Origin: Dentipellis sp. KUC8613
Taxonomy: Eukaryota; Basidiomycota; Agaricomycetes; Russulales; Hericiaceae
NCBI GenBank assembly: GCA_002286715.1
Contig: NSJX01000045.1
Coordinates: 62,001-126,000 of the forward strand
Length of the DNA stretch: 64,000 nucleotides
Direction of reading: 5' to 3'
Part shown: positions 11,360 to 22,660 of the stretch, in pieces
Layout: each line of letters begins with the position of its first letter
How positions within the stretch are numbered: the stretch's first letter is position 1
Translations under genes and position numbers: made by a program
Notes under the pieces: model-generated
What the model saw: only the letters and a program-made list of their open reading frames with translations
Databases searched by the model: none
Told to the model about the DNA's origin: nothing

Positions 11360-14300
11360 ATGAAAGCCTCCGGCTCCAGACCATCCAGCACAGGCCCAAG
11401 TTCCGCTAACAAAGCAGCAGAACGCGACGCGGCGGTACGTCTTTCGGCACACGACATAGTACATGCACTCAATCGGCACAGGCGCTATACGCGAAGGGCG
11501 CACAGGCGGAGCTCTGCAAGCGCTATGACGCCGCGTTCCGCGCGTACGTCGATGCGGGCGCGGCGTTCTTGCGCCTCGGGCTGCGCGCGGAGGCGGGCAA
11601 GGCGCTCGGGCGCGCGGAGAAGATCAAGGCGGCGCGGCAGGGGATGGGGCTTGCGCCTGTTGTGCGCGATCCGCTGTCGGAAGGTGCGTTTCGCAAGGGA
11701 GTGGGGATTGTGGTCTGCAGAGCGTAGCTGACACGCGGGGTGAAGATGAGCAACGGCTTGTGCTGAAGAGGGGCGCGAATGTGAATGGCCTGCGCGTGCC
11801 GCTGTGGGAGGAGGGTGAGGGCGCGAGTGATGCGCTAGAGTCGGGAATGGCGTATACGTACGTGGCCCATGCTTGTTTGCTTTCGTCCGGATCGTGCAGG
11901 TTTAATGCAGAGCAGGGATCCAGATGGTCTATTGAAACTCTCCCCTGAGCAGGAGCGACTGTCCACCGTCTGGCACAGGCCGGGAGACGTGCTCGGTCAG
12001 ATCACATTGCAGTCGGAGAATATCAGCCCTGAGGATGTCGTACAGCGTGTAGTTGAGGACTGCTCCCTGTGCGGGTCGCTTGCAGTTTGTTTGGGATATA
12101 ATGCGAGGCATCGTGCGAAGGTGACTTCTTCCACTCCCCTTGCCTGCCTTAGTATTCAATGATCCAAAGGCGATGTTGCCGTCGTTATTTCCGTGCACTA
12201 CTAATGGACAGCCGGGAGTCTCGCCGGTGGGAAAGTATGATTTGAAGGTGTGGTTCAATGGCGCGCACAGACGAGTAAGTTCCCCATCCCTTTCAGCCGG
12301 GCGTCTTTTCTGAAATTGGTATAGATATGTGAGTTGCATGTATCCACCGGTGAGGTAAGGCCCTGACATTGTCAGTAGCGATCGACGACCAACTCCCATT
12401 CGATCCAAACGGGAGCCCCATGTGCTTGTCGACCGTCAGACCGTCCGAACTGTGGCCATCCTTGGTCGAGAAAGCCGTAAGTCATGGCTCGCGATCTCCA
12501 TTGCGCAGCCAGCTGATAGTACTCTGACAGTATCTGAAACTGATGGGCGGCTACGATTTCCCTGGGTCGTGAGTCTTCCGCGAGCATCGACGTCTGCGCT
12601 GCGGTTCATTCCTTGTGCTAGGAACTCGAGCATCGATATTCAGTAAGTGAGGACTTACCATTATATCCTGGATATGACTTGTTGACTGAGTGTAGCACGC
12701 TTTCTGGCTGGATTCCGGATCATATTGAGATCAGAGGGTAATTCTGAATTCACATCCATTCGTTTACTATTTGCACTAATAGGCGCGCTCGCAGACCATC
12801 ATTTCAGCGAGAACATACGTGGTTGAAGATATATCAGTCTTTCCAAGCAGGTAGTCATAAACATTGTGTCGCTGCTTGTGCTGATCGCTGATTCTTCTGG
12901 ATCTGTCAGGTGAGACGGTTCTCACCGCAGGGACTGGACATCGGCCATCAATCTCCTGGAGGAATATTGAGCTACTAACAGCGCATAGTTATGCGATTTT
13001 TGGTTGGTTTCCTGGATCGCCGTTTGAATCAACCTGACGAACTCCCCAGATCTCCGCGAGGACGGTGGCGGAGAACGATATTTGACGATAATCGACTCCT
13101 TGAAGTCGAGGCAAACGATCGACCACGCTCTCGCGCGATTGACGCTGGAGAAAGACGCAGAGCGGCCAGGTGAAAATTATTGCTTGATCATTAATGTGAG
13201 GTACTAATCATCTGCTTAGTAGAGAAGGTAGAAATGACTTGGGACGACTTCTGCAATATGTTCGACAGCATCTACGTCAGTTGGGATCCCAGCATGTTCG
13301 CGCACACCGTGCATTTTCACGGGTTCGTCTATGGTTCGTTGTAGTTACGAGATTGTGCTCATCTATAGCTAGGATGTGGAGGCCCTCACGCTTATCCGAC
13401 GCGGATAAAGAAGACTGTGCGTCCGTCGTTTCCCAAAAAGTATGCCATGCTGACACCTGGTATTTAGCGTCGCAGCAGGTCTTCCGTCTGAAGCCTGATC
13501 AAGCAATTACCAAGATACCCCCGCAGAGTGATGTATGGATACTACTGACAAGACATAGAAACGATACCCGCAAAGTTTCAGACTATATATCCTTGCACGT
13601 CGAAGAGACCAGCGACTCGATGAAAGCTAATACAACTCACTTGGCGTCCGACCGACCGGCTGTACGCTTTCGCCTCCACTTTGACTTTCCTGTGCTGAAG
13701 GTAGATCTAGGGTACATATACGAACAGCCCACACGTCCTGGTACGCCATTCACTCGGCACCATCCTCGAGGTATATCCGCTCAATCGAATTTCAGGTCAA
13801 AACCTCGCTCTCTGAAGCATCTACTGCTTTCCTCGTCACAGCCCTCTGCGACGGGACCGACGAAGACGTCGGCTTCACTCTCACGGCATATTCTTCGCTG
13901 TCGATGCACTGGGAAAGTGCCATCGAGAAATTGCCCTTTGACCTCAAGGCAAGCCTACTCCCCCATCATATTGCCCAATATGCTCAGGTACTCACGTCGT
14001 TTCCGGACAGATCAACGGCTCTTTCACATCCCGAACGTCCGGGGGCAACCACACCCTCCCGTCATACATGACGAACCCCCAATACCATCTCAAAATCCCA
14101 GACACGCGCGGCGGCCCCCGGTCTAAAGCGCGGCTGCTACTGACAATGCGGGCGGCGAAGGAGCTGGCACTGAACGTGGCTATTGTGTGGGGGCATGGAA
14201 AGCGGGTCTTCGAGTGAGTGGGGGCTAGATGTCGGTTTTGATATGACCGGATAACCATTGGGATGTGTGCTGTAGCCTTGTCTCTAATGACGTCGCTGCG

Positions 14301-15052
14301 ACTTCGGGGGCATACAGCTATGGAAGAGCGCATACTGAAGTCGAGCTCCTTCGTGGGTCGTTTCTGTATATCCATCGACACAGGCCAGCTGATGTGATAT
14401 AGCGGGCGACTACACGGTCGTCGTGTCAACCTTCGACGCGTCACAGCAGGGACCGTTTTCACTGCGCATCGAGAGCTCGCATGATGTGCGGCTGCAGCCG
14501 ATACCGCAGGAAGGTGCGGGGATGTTCGTGAAGACTGTACGAGGGCAATGGTACGTGAAGTGCACTGCGTGCACTCATTGGGAGAGGTTGGGTCTGATAT
14601 GCGTTCTTGTCTCCAGGTCTGGATCGACTGCTGGAGGGTCTGCGAAATTCAATAGTTATACCTCAAATCCGTTCTTCGAACTCCACGTGCCATCTGCGTC
14701 GGAAATTATGTACGTTGTGCCTCTTTCACCCCATGCCTTGGGACACTGGGCTGAACTGGTACCCCTTAGGGTCCGCCTGCAATCTATGGCAAAGTCTACA
14801 TTTATCAACGTCTCCGTCTTCTTCGCGCCCACCTCGACACCATCGTCATCCCTGCCTCGGCACCTCGACAAGCTGCTCGTCTCGTCAGGCCCTTATGCAG
14901 ATGCGGTCTCAGGTGCAGTAACGCAGCTAGCACCTGCTCCAGCTGGGCGGTACATCATCGTACCCTCGACATACGATGTGGGCGTGGAGGCGGAGTTTAG
15001 GATTGTAGTGTATAGCTCGAAGACGAGTGTGGATGTTATGCATGTTGGGTGA
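11360..15052 (+). CDS. Rim13/PalB-like calpain cysteine protease
   Basis: Rim13/PalB cleaves the Rim101/PacC transcription factor on ESCRT-III at endosomes in the alkaline-pH pathway. In order the sequence shows an MIT-like helix region (ALYAKGAQAELCKRYDAAFR, after an intron at 11435-11482) and the calpain core with the nucleophile region DCSLCGSLAVCLGYN (12057-12105). Next come FNGAHRR and AIDDQLPF, then the His region LTAHSYAIFG near 12970-13000 and SIYVSWDPSMFAHTVHFHG (about 13265-13320). C-terminal calpain domains include SGGNHTLPSYMTNPQYHL (about 14040-14090) and a final GRYIIVPSTYDVG. Many small introns are needed, for example 13741-13795. The position expected to hold the catalytic Asn reads YLTIIDS. 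The exon chain is plausible but not proven at each junction. The 5' third is duplicated at 3462-4493. Confidence 0.82.
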
Positions 15053-15219
15053 TGGGGGTCCATCTACTATGTATGTGGGTGGGCAATTTGATTGTGTGGG
15101 TATGTAGTCTGAATAGTGTACTCGAGTACGATGTCCCGTGGACTCATGGAAATCAAATGTCCGCGATGGTTCTCATCTGTAACATATTGGCATGTGACCA
15201 TTGAAACAGCTCACAACAT

Positions 15220-15299
15220 GGTTTGATGGCGTAGTTGGTTATCGCATCTGTCTAACATGAGAGCACAGAAGGTCCGCGGTTCGAGCCCGCGTCAAATCA
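15220..15299 (+). tRNA. tRNA-Val (anticodon AAC) with a 6-nt intron
   Basis: A full cloverleaf can be folded: acceptor GGTTTGA with TCAAATC plus discriminator A, anticodon stem TCTGT with ACAGA, and T-arm CGCGG-TTCGAGC-CCGCG. The anticodon loop reads CTAACA, then six extra bases after position 37, then C. That is the canonical site of nuclear tRNA introns and gives anticodon AAC. The second acceptor pair is G-U. The A and B boxes are present. Confidence 0.88.
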
Positions 15300-15313
15300 T
15301 GTGTTATTGGTCG

Positions 15314-15322
15314 ACTTTTTTT
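15314..15322 (+). terminator. RNA polymerase III T-run terminator
   Basis: A run of T residues about 15 bp after the tRNA-Val gene fits Pol III termination. Confidence 0.7.
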
Positions 15323-15410
15323 TGGTCCTGACACATGGCGCGTCTTCAATCCTTTATTCATCATGAACTCGGAACTCGGAATGAATTTGTCCAATGGTAC
15401 ACACTACATT

Positions 15411-17216
15411 CTACTTCTTTCCAACCTGCCGCATGCGCCTCGTCGTAAAGCTCGCCAAATGCCCCGCATCGGGGTTGCCGGTACAGTCCCGCAGGACGAG
15501 CTTCTCAAGCGCGGCCCCGCGCTCCTTGCGATACTTGAGGAACTGCTCGAGGGGCCAGAAGTCCCCGTCGATGCCTTCGCTCAGCGTCGCGTCTGCGATG
15601 ACGAGCTTCTTCAGTTCGGGGAGGGGGTGTGTGGGTTTCTTCTTCTGCTTCTTCGTCTTCTTCTGCCCGTTGGCGGGCAGGGTCGTATCGGTGGGCGGAT
15701 CCGCGCTGGGTGCGTCAGGGGGCGGAGCCGCGTTTCGTGCGTCCGCGGGTGAAGTCGTCGCCCGCCCTTGAGCGGGTGGTGGCGGCGAGGGTGGAATAGC
15801 TCTGGAACTGCTCGCGGCGTTGAGAGGCGCGTGTACGCCGTGCGATATTCGCAGTTCTCGCACACCCGTCATGAGACGGAATATTCTCGCCCAGTCGAGT
15901 TGCCAGAATGGCGTCGGGAAGCGGTCGCTGACGGACAGCACGGGGGTGCCTGCGATACCAAGTCCCTTGATCATCGCGCAAAAGCCCGCCGTGAAGAAAT
16001 ATGGAGTGGGTAAGAACAGGCGTCCGGAAAGGTCGAGCTGGAATGAGAAGTGGGCTGCGGTGTATGGTGGCGCGTCGAGGATCGTGATCGGGAGCGGGTC
16101 GCACCAGCACGCGATGTGGGATTTGCCGTGGTCCGTCTGGATGTCGACGCGCGAGACCTTCGAGCGCGAGATGCGGGGGTGGGACTGGAGGAGCGCTTCG
16201 GAGAGCTGGGTCCAGTGCTCGGGTTTCGGCGCCTCCTTGGGGGTAAAGCGCACGTGCACGGATGCCGTCGCGGGGATGCGGAGATGCTGCACGAGGTGGC
16301 AGACGTGGAGATAGTGGGTGGAGGTGATCCGGACGGTCGTTAGATTCGGTAGGTCCGCCGTGTATTCTGGAGGGTCCGTGCGGTGCATCTCGATCAAGTG
16401 CTGGATGTCGAGCGTTTCCAGCGCGGGCATCGACTGCAATGCTTTGAGAATGTAATCCAGGTGCGAGTAAGCTGCGTCGACATGTGTAAGATGGCGGATC
16501 TGGTGAGGTTTCGGAAGCTGACTCTGCATAAGGAAGCTCCCAGCAACGTGCAAGGTGTGAAGCTTGGGGTAGCGTCCCGAGAACATGAGGTCCATCCCCA
16601 AGACCAGAATAATCACGTTCACGTGACCATTGACGGTGAGGGGATACCACGGCTCCGGCATCTCGACACTGAAGTCTTCAAGGATTTCTGCAGGAGAGTT
16701 GTAAACGAAGTTCTTCAAGTGTCTGCTCATCGGCGCAACATATCCCCGGAGGTAAAGCTTCCGTACGCGGTGCATCTTCCTGCCCAGCCAATCTAGGAAA
16801 GACCTCTGCGCCTCCTCCTGCGTCATGACGCCGTCTACGAAGCGCACAGGCCGCACAGGTTTGATCTCGTACTCGACGTCGACCGGCATCGGGTCCGAGC
16901 GATTGATGAAGTGCCCGGCCCACCTCAAGGATAGATCGATAGTGACGTCTTGCCATAACCTGCGGTCCTTTAGCGCAATTTCGCGCCACTGACCGCACAC
17001 GTAGGTTATGGCAATCCACTTGGGAGCGCTGCGAGTCGCTACGGCGTGCTGGCTGGTGTCCCGGAGGGTGCAGAAGGCGAAAATCTGACAAAGCAGTTCG
17101 GGTGGGAGACGAGATACGGGCGATCGTGGGGGAGGGATCAGCGCTAGCTTTGCCATGTCGCACTTCAGGTTGGGACTCATAGACACAAACACCGGCGTAT
17201 GCGAATGGGCAGTCAA
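15411..17216 (-). CDS. F-box-like domain protein
   Basis: A single exon of about 601 codons. Near residues 28-75 it reads SRLPPELLCQIFAFCTL followed by CGQWREIALKDRRLW, the usual basidiomycete F-box-like signature that binds Skp1 in SCF ubiquitin ligases. The rest looks like irregular leucine-rich repeats, with stretches such as LPNLTTVRITSTHYLHVCHL and a C-terminal LEKLVLRDCTGN. A Pro-rich region and a lysine tract (KKTKKQKKK) lie near residues 500-540. Substrate unknown. The start could also be an internal Met at residue 13 or 21. It converges on the tRNA and calpain. Confidence 0.8.
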   Translation of the reverse strand: MTAHSHTPVFVSMSPNLKCDMAKLALIPPPRSPVSRLPPELLCQIFAFCTLRDTSQHAVATRSAPKWIAITYVCGQWREIALKDRRLWQDVTIDLSLRWAGHFINRSDPMPVDVEYEIKPVRPVRFVDGVMTQEEAQRSFLDWLGRKMHRVRKLYLRGYVAPMSRHLKNFVYNSPAEILEDFSVEMPEPWYPLTVNGHVNVIILVLGMDLMFSGRYPKLHTLHVAGSFLMQSQLPKPHQIRHLTHVDAAYSHLDYILKALQSMPALETLDIQHLIEMHRTDPPEYTADLPNLTTVRITSTHYLHVCHLVQHLRIPATASVHVRFTPKEAPKPEHWTQLSEALLQSHPRISRSKVSRVDIQTDHGKSHIACWCDPLPITILDAPPYTAAHFSFQLDLSGRLFLPTPYFFTAGFCAMIKGLGIAGTPVLSVSDRFPTPFWQLDWARIFRLMTGVRELRISHGVHAPLNAASSSRAIPPSPPPPAQGRATTSPADARNAAPPPDAPSADPPTDTTLPANGQKKTKKQKKKPTHPLPELKKLVIADATLSEGIDGDFWPLEQFLKYRKERGAALEKLVLRDCTGNPDAGHLASFTTRRMRQVGKK

Positions 17217-18101
17217 CGTAGCTGTAAGCAGATCATTGTTAGAAGTGAGTCTTATACCGCCTTAAGAAGCACACACGTGAATGGAAGGACGAAGTGCGAG
17301 ATATTTCGCGGCGGTGCTTTGCCCTCGCTTTGTTCTATGCGGGAGGTCTTCGGGTTGTTATCATTGCCGCAACCTCGCCCTGTTCATGATATGTCAGTTA
17401 CTACATATGTCAACTCATAATCCGTCCATGAAAGAACCATACCTGGAGTCCCGATGAAGTAGCCGCGCCACCCCCACGTAGCCGACTATGCTCCCGACAG
17501 TGGTGCGGCTGCCCTGCATTTGGAAGATACCCAATATATTATTTACTATGTCAGACAAGTAATGACAGGGAGCACAGAGGGGACAAACGCACCAAACACT
17601 TGTCCGGGTGGTGGAGGACAAGGGGAGAAGCTCGAGACACGGCAATTAGCGCGCGCAGCCGTTAAATACAAAGACTCTGAGATTGCTTCACACAGTCACG
17701 CGCTTGTCTTCCTTTGTCCTCCTCCACGTGCGCGGGGTCGTGATACCTCTGGCTAACAGTCAATTGGGCATACCATCGACTCTGCGCCTTCCAAAGGCCT
17801 GGAGGCTATGGAGGACACCCCATACAAGGGAAAGAACTCTAATATCAAGATACGCATACGTCAGTAATGAGCGCTTCAAACTGCTGACGTCCTGCACTCC
17901 ACCGGCAGCGTCAACTTCAACGGCAATCGTAGGTCAAACGAAATGGCGTCTGTCGAATCAATCTAACATTCTTGCTCCAGATACTTTGATATGTAAGGTA
18001 GCGCTCGCAAACTGATATACACCACCTGTTGCCCTGCCCTCTTGTTCGCCGCGCGGGATGCTCGCACCGCTGCGCGCGGAAAGCCAAAGGAAGCAGGTGC
18101 A
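17217..18101. other. Intergenic stretch with no confident gene
   Basis: Only short frames are present. A minus-strand exon-like piece near 17440-17520 (TTVGSIVGYVGVARLLHRDS) lies between plausible splice sites, but no full gene can be assembled around it. Confidence 0.4.
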
Positions 18102-19065
18102 TCATGCCGGCAGCTCGAATTTTTGCCCCTGCAGTACTCTGCGCAGAATGCAGACATGTCAGTCTATGAGCGAATGGAAGAGGGGTATGCGACGCACTTC
18201 GTGAAGTAGACGTAGAAGAAGTCCACGTAGAGCGCAGTCTGCACCAGACCCGCCGTCACTGCTATAGGATCTACAAGGCCCTCCGAGAAATATCTGGCAG
18301 ACCACATGAGCCTCACACGTAAAACAGCAGAGATAGCAGGACTGACCTATATATCCAATTGGGAACATACAATGCCCTATACGCGCCCAATGCCGCCAGG
18401 TAGTGTGTGGTGATAGTCTCCGCCTCGCCCGTGCGCTGGAGCATGAAGAGCTGGGGGAGAATTGCGACGGCCTCGACGAAGATAGAGAACGACCAGAGAA
18501 TCTCCGTCACGGAGTACGAGTAGTTGAAAATAAGGGCAAGAATGATTGACGGTCCGACGAGGTATTCCAGGCGGAACGTGTCGATTGACGGGTCATTAGT
18601 CGGGCTGCAAGTCAAAACGGTACTCTTTTAGTGCAAGAGGGCACACGAGATAAAAGAGCAGACGCACCGGAACTTGAACTTCATGAGGTACAGGATGTAC
18701 ACGCTGCTGCCGATGAAGAACAGCTTCATGACGAAGTTATACAGCGAGACCCATGACCAGAGGAGGTCGAGGTAGCGCGTGACGAACACTGCGACGTACA
18801 GCGCCTGGGTCTTGAACGAGATGCCTGCGTCGCGAGCGGGTGCGTGAGCCGTGCCGTTGCCGTCGCAAAAGCGGTAAGCCGGACGCACCTCGACATGACC
18901 GGGTCGTCTGGATTTTGTGCAGCAGAATAAATATGGACGCAAGATGCGACAGGTCGCCTAGAGCACATCACGCATGTTAGCGCACCGCAGCAGCAGCGCA
19001 GGGCTCCTACGTGGTGCCCTGACACGCGAACGGGCGCACGCACCAAGAAGCCGGAAAATGTTCAT
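18102..19065 (-). CDS. ERD2: ER lumen protein-retaining receptor (ERD2/HDEL receptor)
   Basis: ERD2 is the seven-helix Golgi receptor that returns HDEL/KDEL proteins to the ER. Splicing five introns gives a 212-aa protein, the usual family length. It starts [16 protein letters not shown], continues with [48 protein letters not shown]-type helix [19 protein letters not shown] and [10 protein letters not shown], and ends [17 protein letters not shown]. Donor sites are GTGCGT-like. The last short exon (18102-18137) restores the expected C-terminus exactly. No breaks are seen. The VIP36-like lectin gene 5.5 kb to the right works in the same transport step, though the sequence gives no sign of joint control. 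Confidence 0.93.
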
Positions 19066-19485
19066 GGCGCCTAGAGTCGTCTCCCTCGAGTCAAGTGCAG
19101 TATACGACGGTCGAAGCTAGGCGAAGTATGCGGCGGCGGGAGGAGAGGAGCGTGCGGGCGTATAACGTGTCGGGCGTGTCGACCTGGGCGACGTGTCCGA
19201 GGACGAGGCGATGTTGATGTCTGTTTGGCCAGACACGTCCGTGCCTCCACTGTGGCCATGGCCAGTGCGTCTCCAAGTTTTCCCCATTTCTATAGTCACC
19301 GAAATCAGATTTGCAACACGCAATGACAAGTTCAAGGGTATCTCTATTACAGCATGGGACGCTAAAGTGTTACATGACCGTACCTACACACAGACCGGCG
19401 AATAATCATGGAATAAGTTAGGTACAGCACGGAGCGACGCTACCGCCGTTCCATGTGCACGAAGAACGAAGCTGCCGCCTCAAAA

Positions 19486-20748
19486 TTAGAAGTGACTGAA
19501 TCGGCTCTTCGGCACGATCAGCCCAGAAATGGTCTTCTGGAATGCCGTCTCCGCCTCATCCTCCAATACAAATGATTCTGGTCGGTTACGGTTGAACGGT
19601 TGGGGGAACACTCGATGTTGAAAGTAAGCAGCAGGGGGGCTTCAAAGAGAATGGTTCAGCTACACGCTGCAGACATATGCAAAGAGGGGGGAAACGCACA
19701 TGAGGCTAAGCGATACAGCGATGATAATTTGGCTAGATATTGGCATATTGAATCCGGTGTGCAGATCCTGAAATAGCGCGAACGAGCGTTAGCATCGCGT
19801 AGACATAGCAACACATACTAGCATCCCAGGCCGACGTACAGCTAAGTGAGAATCATTTTGGTCGAACAGAAATCGCAAGCCACGGCTCCATCCGTCTTGC
19901 CTGTTGGTGAGTAAATCGACGCCCAAGCCTATAAGGAAAGATCCCGCAGAGGCGGAACCGACGAGCTAAATACGACCCAGTTAATCAGCGTCCGAGACGA
20001 GGATCTACGAAACATGCTCACAATCCCGATACGCTGCTTGAAGGGTATTACAGCGCCGCCTAACGCGGCACACACAGCAACAATGACCCAGTTGACGGCA
20101 AACAGGGATGGTTGGGAGAGGAGCAGATTGTCCTTCACTATGACTATGCGAATCCCAATTGCGAGGCCGCCAATGATGCCCAGGATCGTAATTGCGCCTA
20201 GCCGCATGATAGGCAGGAATCCGAGGACCAAGCCGACGAGCATGAAGGCTAGCACGATAAGTGTGAGGGGCAGATCTGGAATTCCCGGTGCAGACACGGT
20301 GTTAATGAATGCAGCCCAAGCTGCATACGCCATGGCCAGTGTAAGTATACAGTCATTCTAAAAGTAGCATAGAAGACGCACCGCACACACCCAATGCAAG
20401 ACTGACCGCAGCGGCAGTCGTGAGCCTCCAACCCCGCACACCTGCAGAAAGCAAAGGAAAACCGAATGTGGCGCACACGACAATCCAGAGGATAGCAGGC
20501 AGCGCCAACGTGCCCTCGGCACCTCCCCCGTCTGTGGCGGGAACCTGCGGAATAACCTGCTTGGTATTCGAGTCCAATACCTCGATGCTCCCGTTGAGGG
20601 GGTTGGTCGTGACGAATGCGTTGGAGCGCGGGGCGAGGGGGAAGCTGATGAAAGGCGACAGCACGGGCGCGGCGTACGCACTGGACGAAAACGAATGCAG
20701 GATAATGATGAGCGAAAGCAGAGTCGAATGGTTTGAGGCTGCCGCCAT
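19486..20748 (-). CDS. TM7S3/TM198-like (DUF4203-type) multipass membrane protein
   Basis: The chosen start gives MAAASNHSTLLSLIIILHSF, a signal peptide ending near SSSAYA. A lumenal stretch and then a series of hydrophobic helices follow: LPAILWIVVCATFGFPLLSA, LTLIVLAFMLVGLVLGFLPI, ITILGIIGGLAIGIRIVIV and NWVIVAVCAALGGAVIPF. After further introns come SFLIGLGVDLLTNRQDGWSR and a hydrophilic tail ending IVPKSRFSHF (stop at 19486). The glycine-rich helix pattern and the GLGVDLL..GWSRGLRF segment are what I associate with fungal TM7S3/TM198-like proteins. Function unknown. A longer upstream frame reaches 20913, but its extra residues do not look like a signal peptide. Confidence 0.68.
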
Positions 20749-20913
20749 TCTGGCTAGTATGTCGGGGTTCAGAAATGAGCGGATGGGGTGAGTGAGGGGA
20801 GGGGGTATTGACGGGAAATTGCTGAGGGTATCGCTTGGATAGGAAGAAGAGAAAAGGTATCCAGCCCGCGCGCACGTATCGTGAACGGGTAAGAAAGTAC
20901 TGAAGAGACTCAA

Positions 20914-22660
20914 CGTTGACCAGCAGGAAATTGAGTGCTATACACAGGCCGACGCTGTATACAGCCTGTACTCAGTACAGCGAGAAAGAGCGTGGGGCGA
21001 ACGAAGGAGGGGGGGGAAGAACGAATGAAGCAACGCCTTGGCAGCTCAGACCAGCATGCCCGTGGTTGGAGGATCCGCCTTGGAAGGGGGAGGCGATGAG
21101 TCCTCTGATAACCTACCTGCACCACTGGCACAGGCCGGGATGCGCGATGAAGTGAAACGAGAGACTGAGCAGATTGACGCTGCCTTTTGGACTCCCAAGA
21201 TTCCCGCCAGTGTGTCAATCTCATCATATGGTGACGTTCGTTGTGCTGGCAACCGGCACTATTTGAATCGAATCTTTCATTCCTGACATACACGTGATCG
21301 TGATGGGAGAATGCGCGACGCGTCCGCGTTGTGGTGAACACCAGCTGCCATGCAGACCGTAGTGGAGTAATGGATGGTGCCTGTGAGACGTCAGAAAGCT
21401 GCTAGCTTGAGAAGATGTTATGTAGAAAAGACCATAGACTTTCGAGCGTCACTTGAGCGCTCGTGGCACGTTTTTACGACTGAAGACCTGATCGGTTCTG
21501 GAGAGAAGCGACACGGCTACTTGAAATCGGTTAGTTCATGCCCTCGGGCTTTCTTCAGAGCCCTCCATAGAGCTCTAGGCCTGATTTTCTGAGGGACAAG
21601 ACGATGGTGAAGAACAAAAAGGATTGGCTGCTGACTCAGCAAGCGGCAGGTACTTGTGGCACGGACATGACCGTGTTCAACCTTTGTTCTCAACTTCAAC
21701 ATCTCTTGCCTCCACCGCGTATCGTCTCTCCCATCGAGTCCATCTGTACAAGGTATACGTGTCTGTCATATTTGCCATATCTTAATAAGTTTGGAACTTC
21801 TTGGATAACGGTTCGTCTACAATATCCTCCAGCTTCTTGCTTGAAGCACCCCGACTAACATATCAACTCTGATCGCTCAGGCTCGCAGTATACCCTCTCA
21901 ATCTCTTGGATAACCAGGGGACAACCGACGGATCGACTATACCTCACAGCAACACCCTCACGACCCTAAATTACTCGCCGTAGCGCGCTGCGAACGTTAC
22001 GCCACACTAGCACTATAGGTGAGTTCCGTACACCAATCACTTCTCGGCAAGGATGCTTTAGTAAAAGGGTCGACCCTTGCCACCACCGTGACATCTCCGC
22101 GTCCTCGGAGCCCTGAACCCTCCAAAATGTTCGATATCCATTGTGCCATTTCACGAGTTCTCCGTGGCGCACCGTAAGGCCGGACAGACATGAAATCAGC
22201 CCTACACGCTGGGCTCTCTCCATGGCTCGCGCTTCCTTGAAGTCAATGGAGCGCGAGCAAAGGCAGAGTCTACAACGGGCGGGGTCTCGCTCTTCGGTGC
22301 GGGACCTGCCCGTCTGCGATACAGCCGAGCCCATGCAGAGCACCTTTCCTCTGTCGTGGGTGGTCGACAGATGTGGTTTTTGTCTTATACTCGCATTCAT
22401 TTACTGCCATACGAGAGATGGTAGGCGCATGCTACAAAGCGTCCTTGCTAGCGATCCTTGCATTGGAGTGTGGTTACATGCGTACAAGAGCAGGCGCAGG
22501 GCTCTGTTTTGGGGATGTGGGTTGTTCACGGTGGTACTCGGGATATGAGATCACCATAAAATCGGGCCATGCCCGTTCTGAGCCTTTCACTTGTTTCTGA
22601 CGTCTTGTTATTCGTCGGCTGACGCAGTCTTTGTCACTTTGCTCTAGCGTAGTCCCCACC
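20914..22660. other. Intergenic region without a convincing gene
   Basis: Reading frames are short and lack consistent splice sites or recognisable motifs. The best is an 82-codon frame at 21038-21286 (MAAQTSMPVVGGSALEGGGD), which could be an exon of an unknown gene but has no supporting context. The right end holds the promoter of the J-protein gene. Confidence 0.4.

Larger units (their letters stand above)
7785..12393 (+). repeat. Segmental duplication, copy 2
   Basis: This is the second copy of the transportin-to-calpain block. Compared with copy 1 it has deletions in the transportin part, a shortened intergenic spacer and a transposon at 9027-11267. The calpain continues beyond the duplicated part to its natural end. 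Confidence 0.85.

Noticed and set aside
21038..21286. An 82-codon frame (MAAQTSMPVVGGSALEGGGD) as a small gene
   Set aside because: Composition is acceptable, but there is no family match, splice context or promoter to support it.
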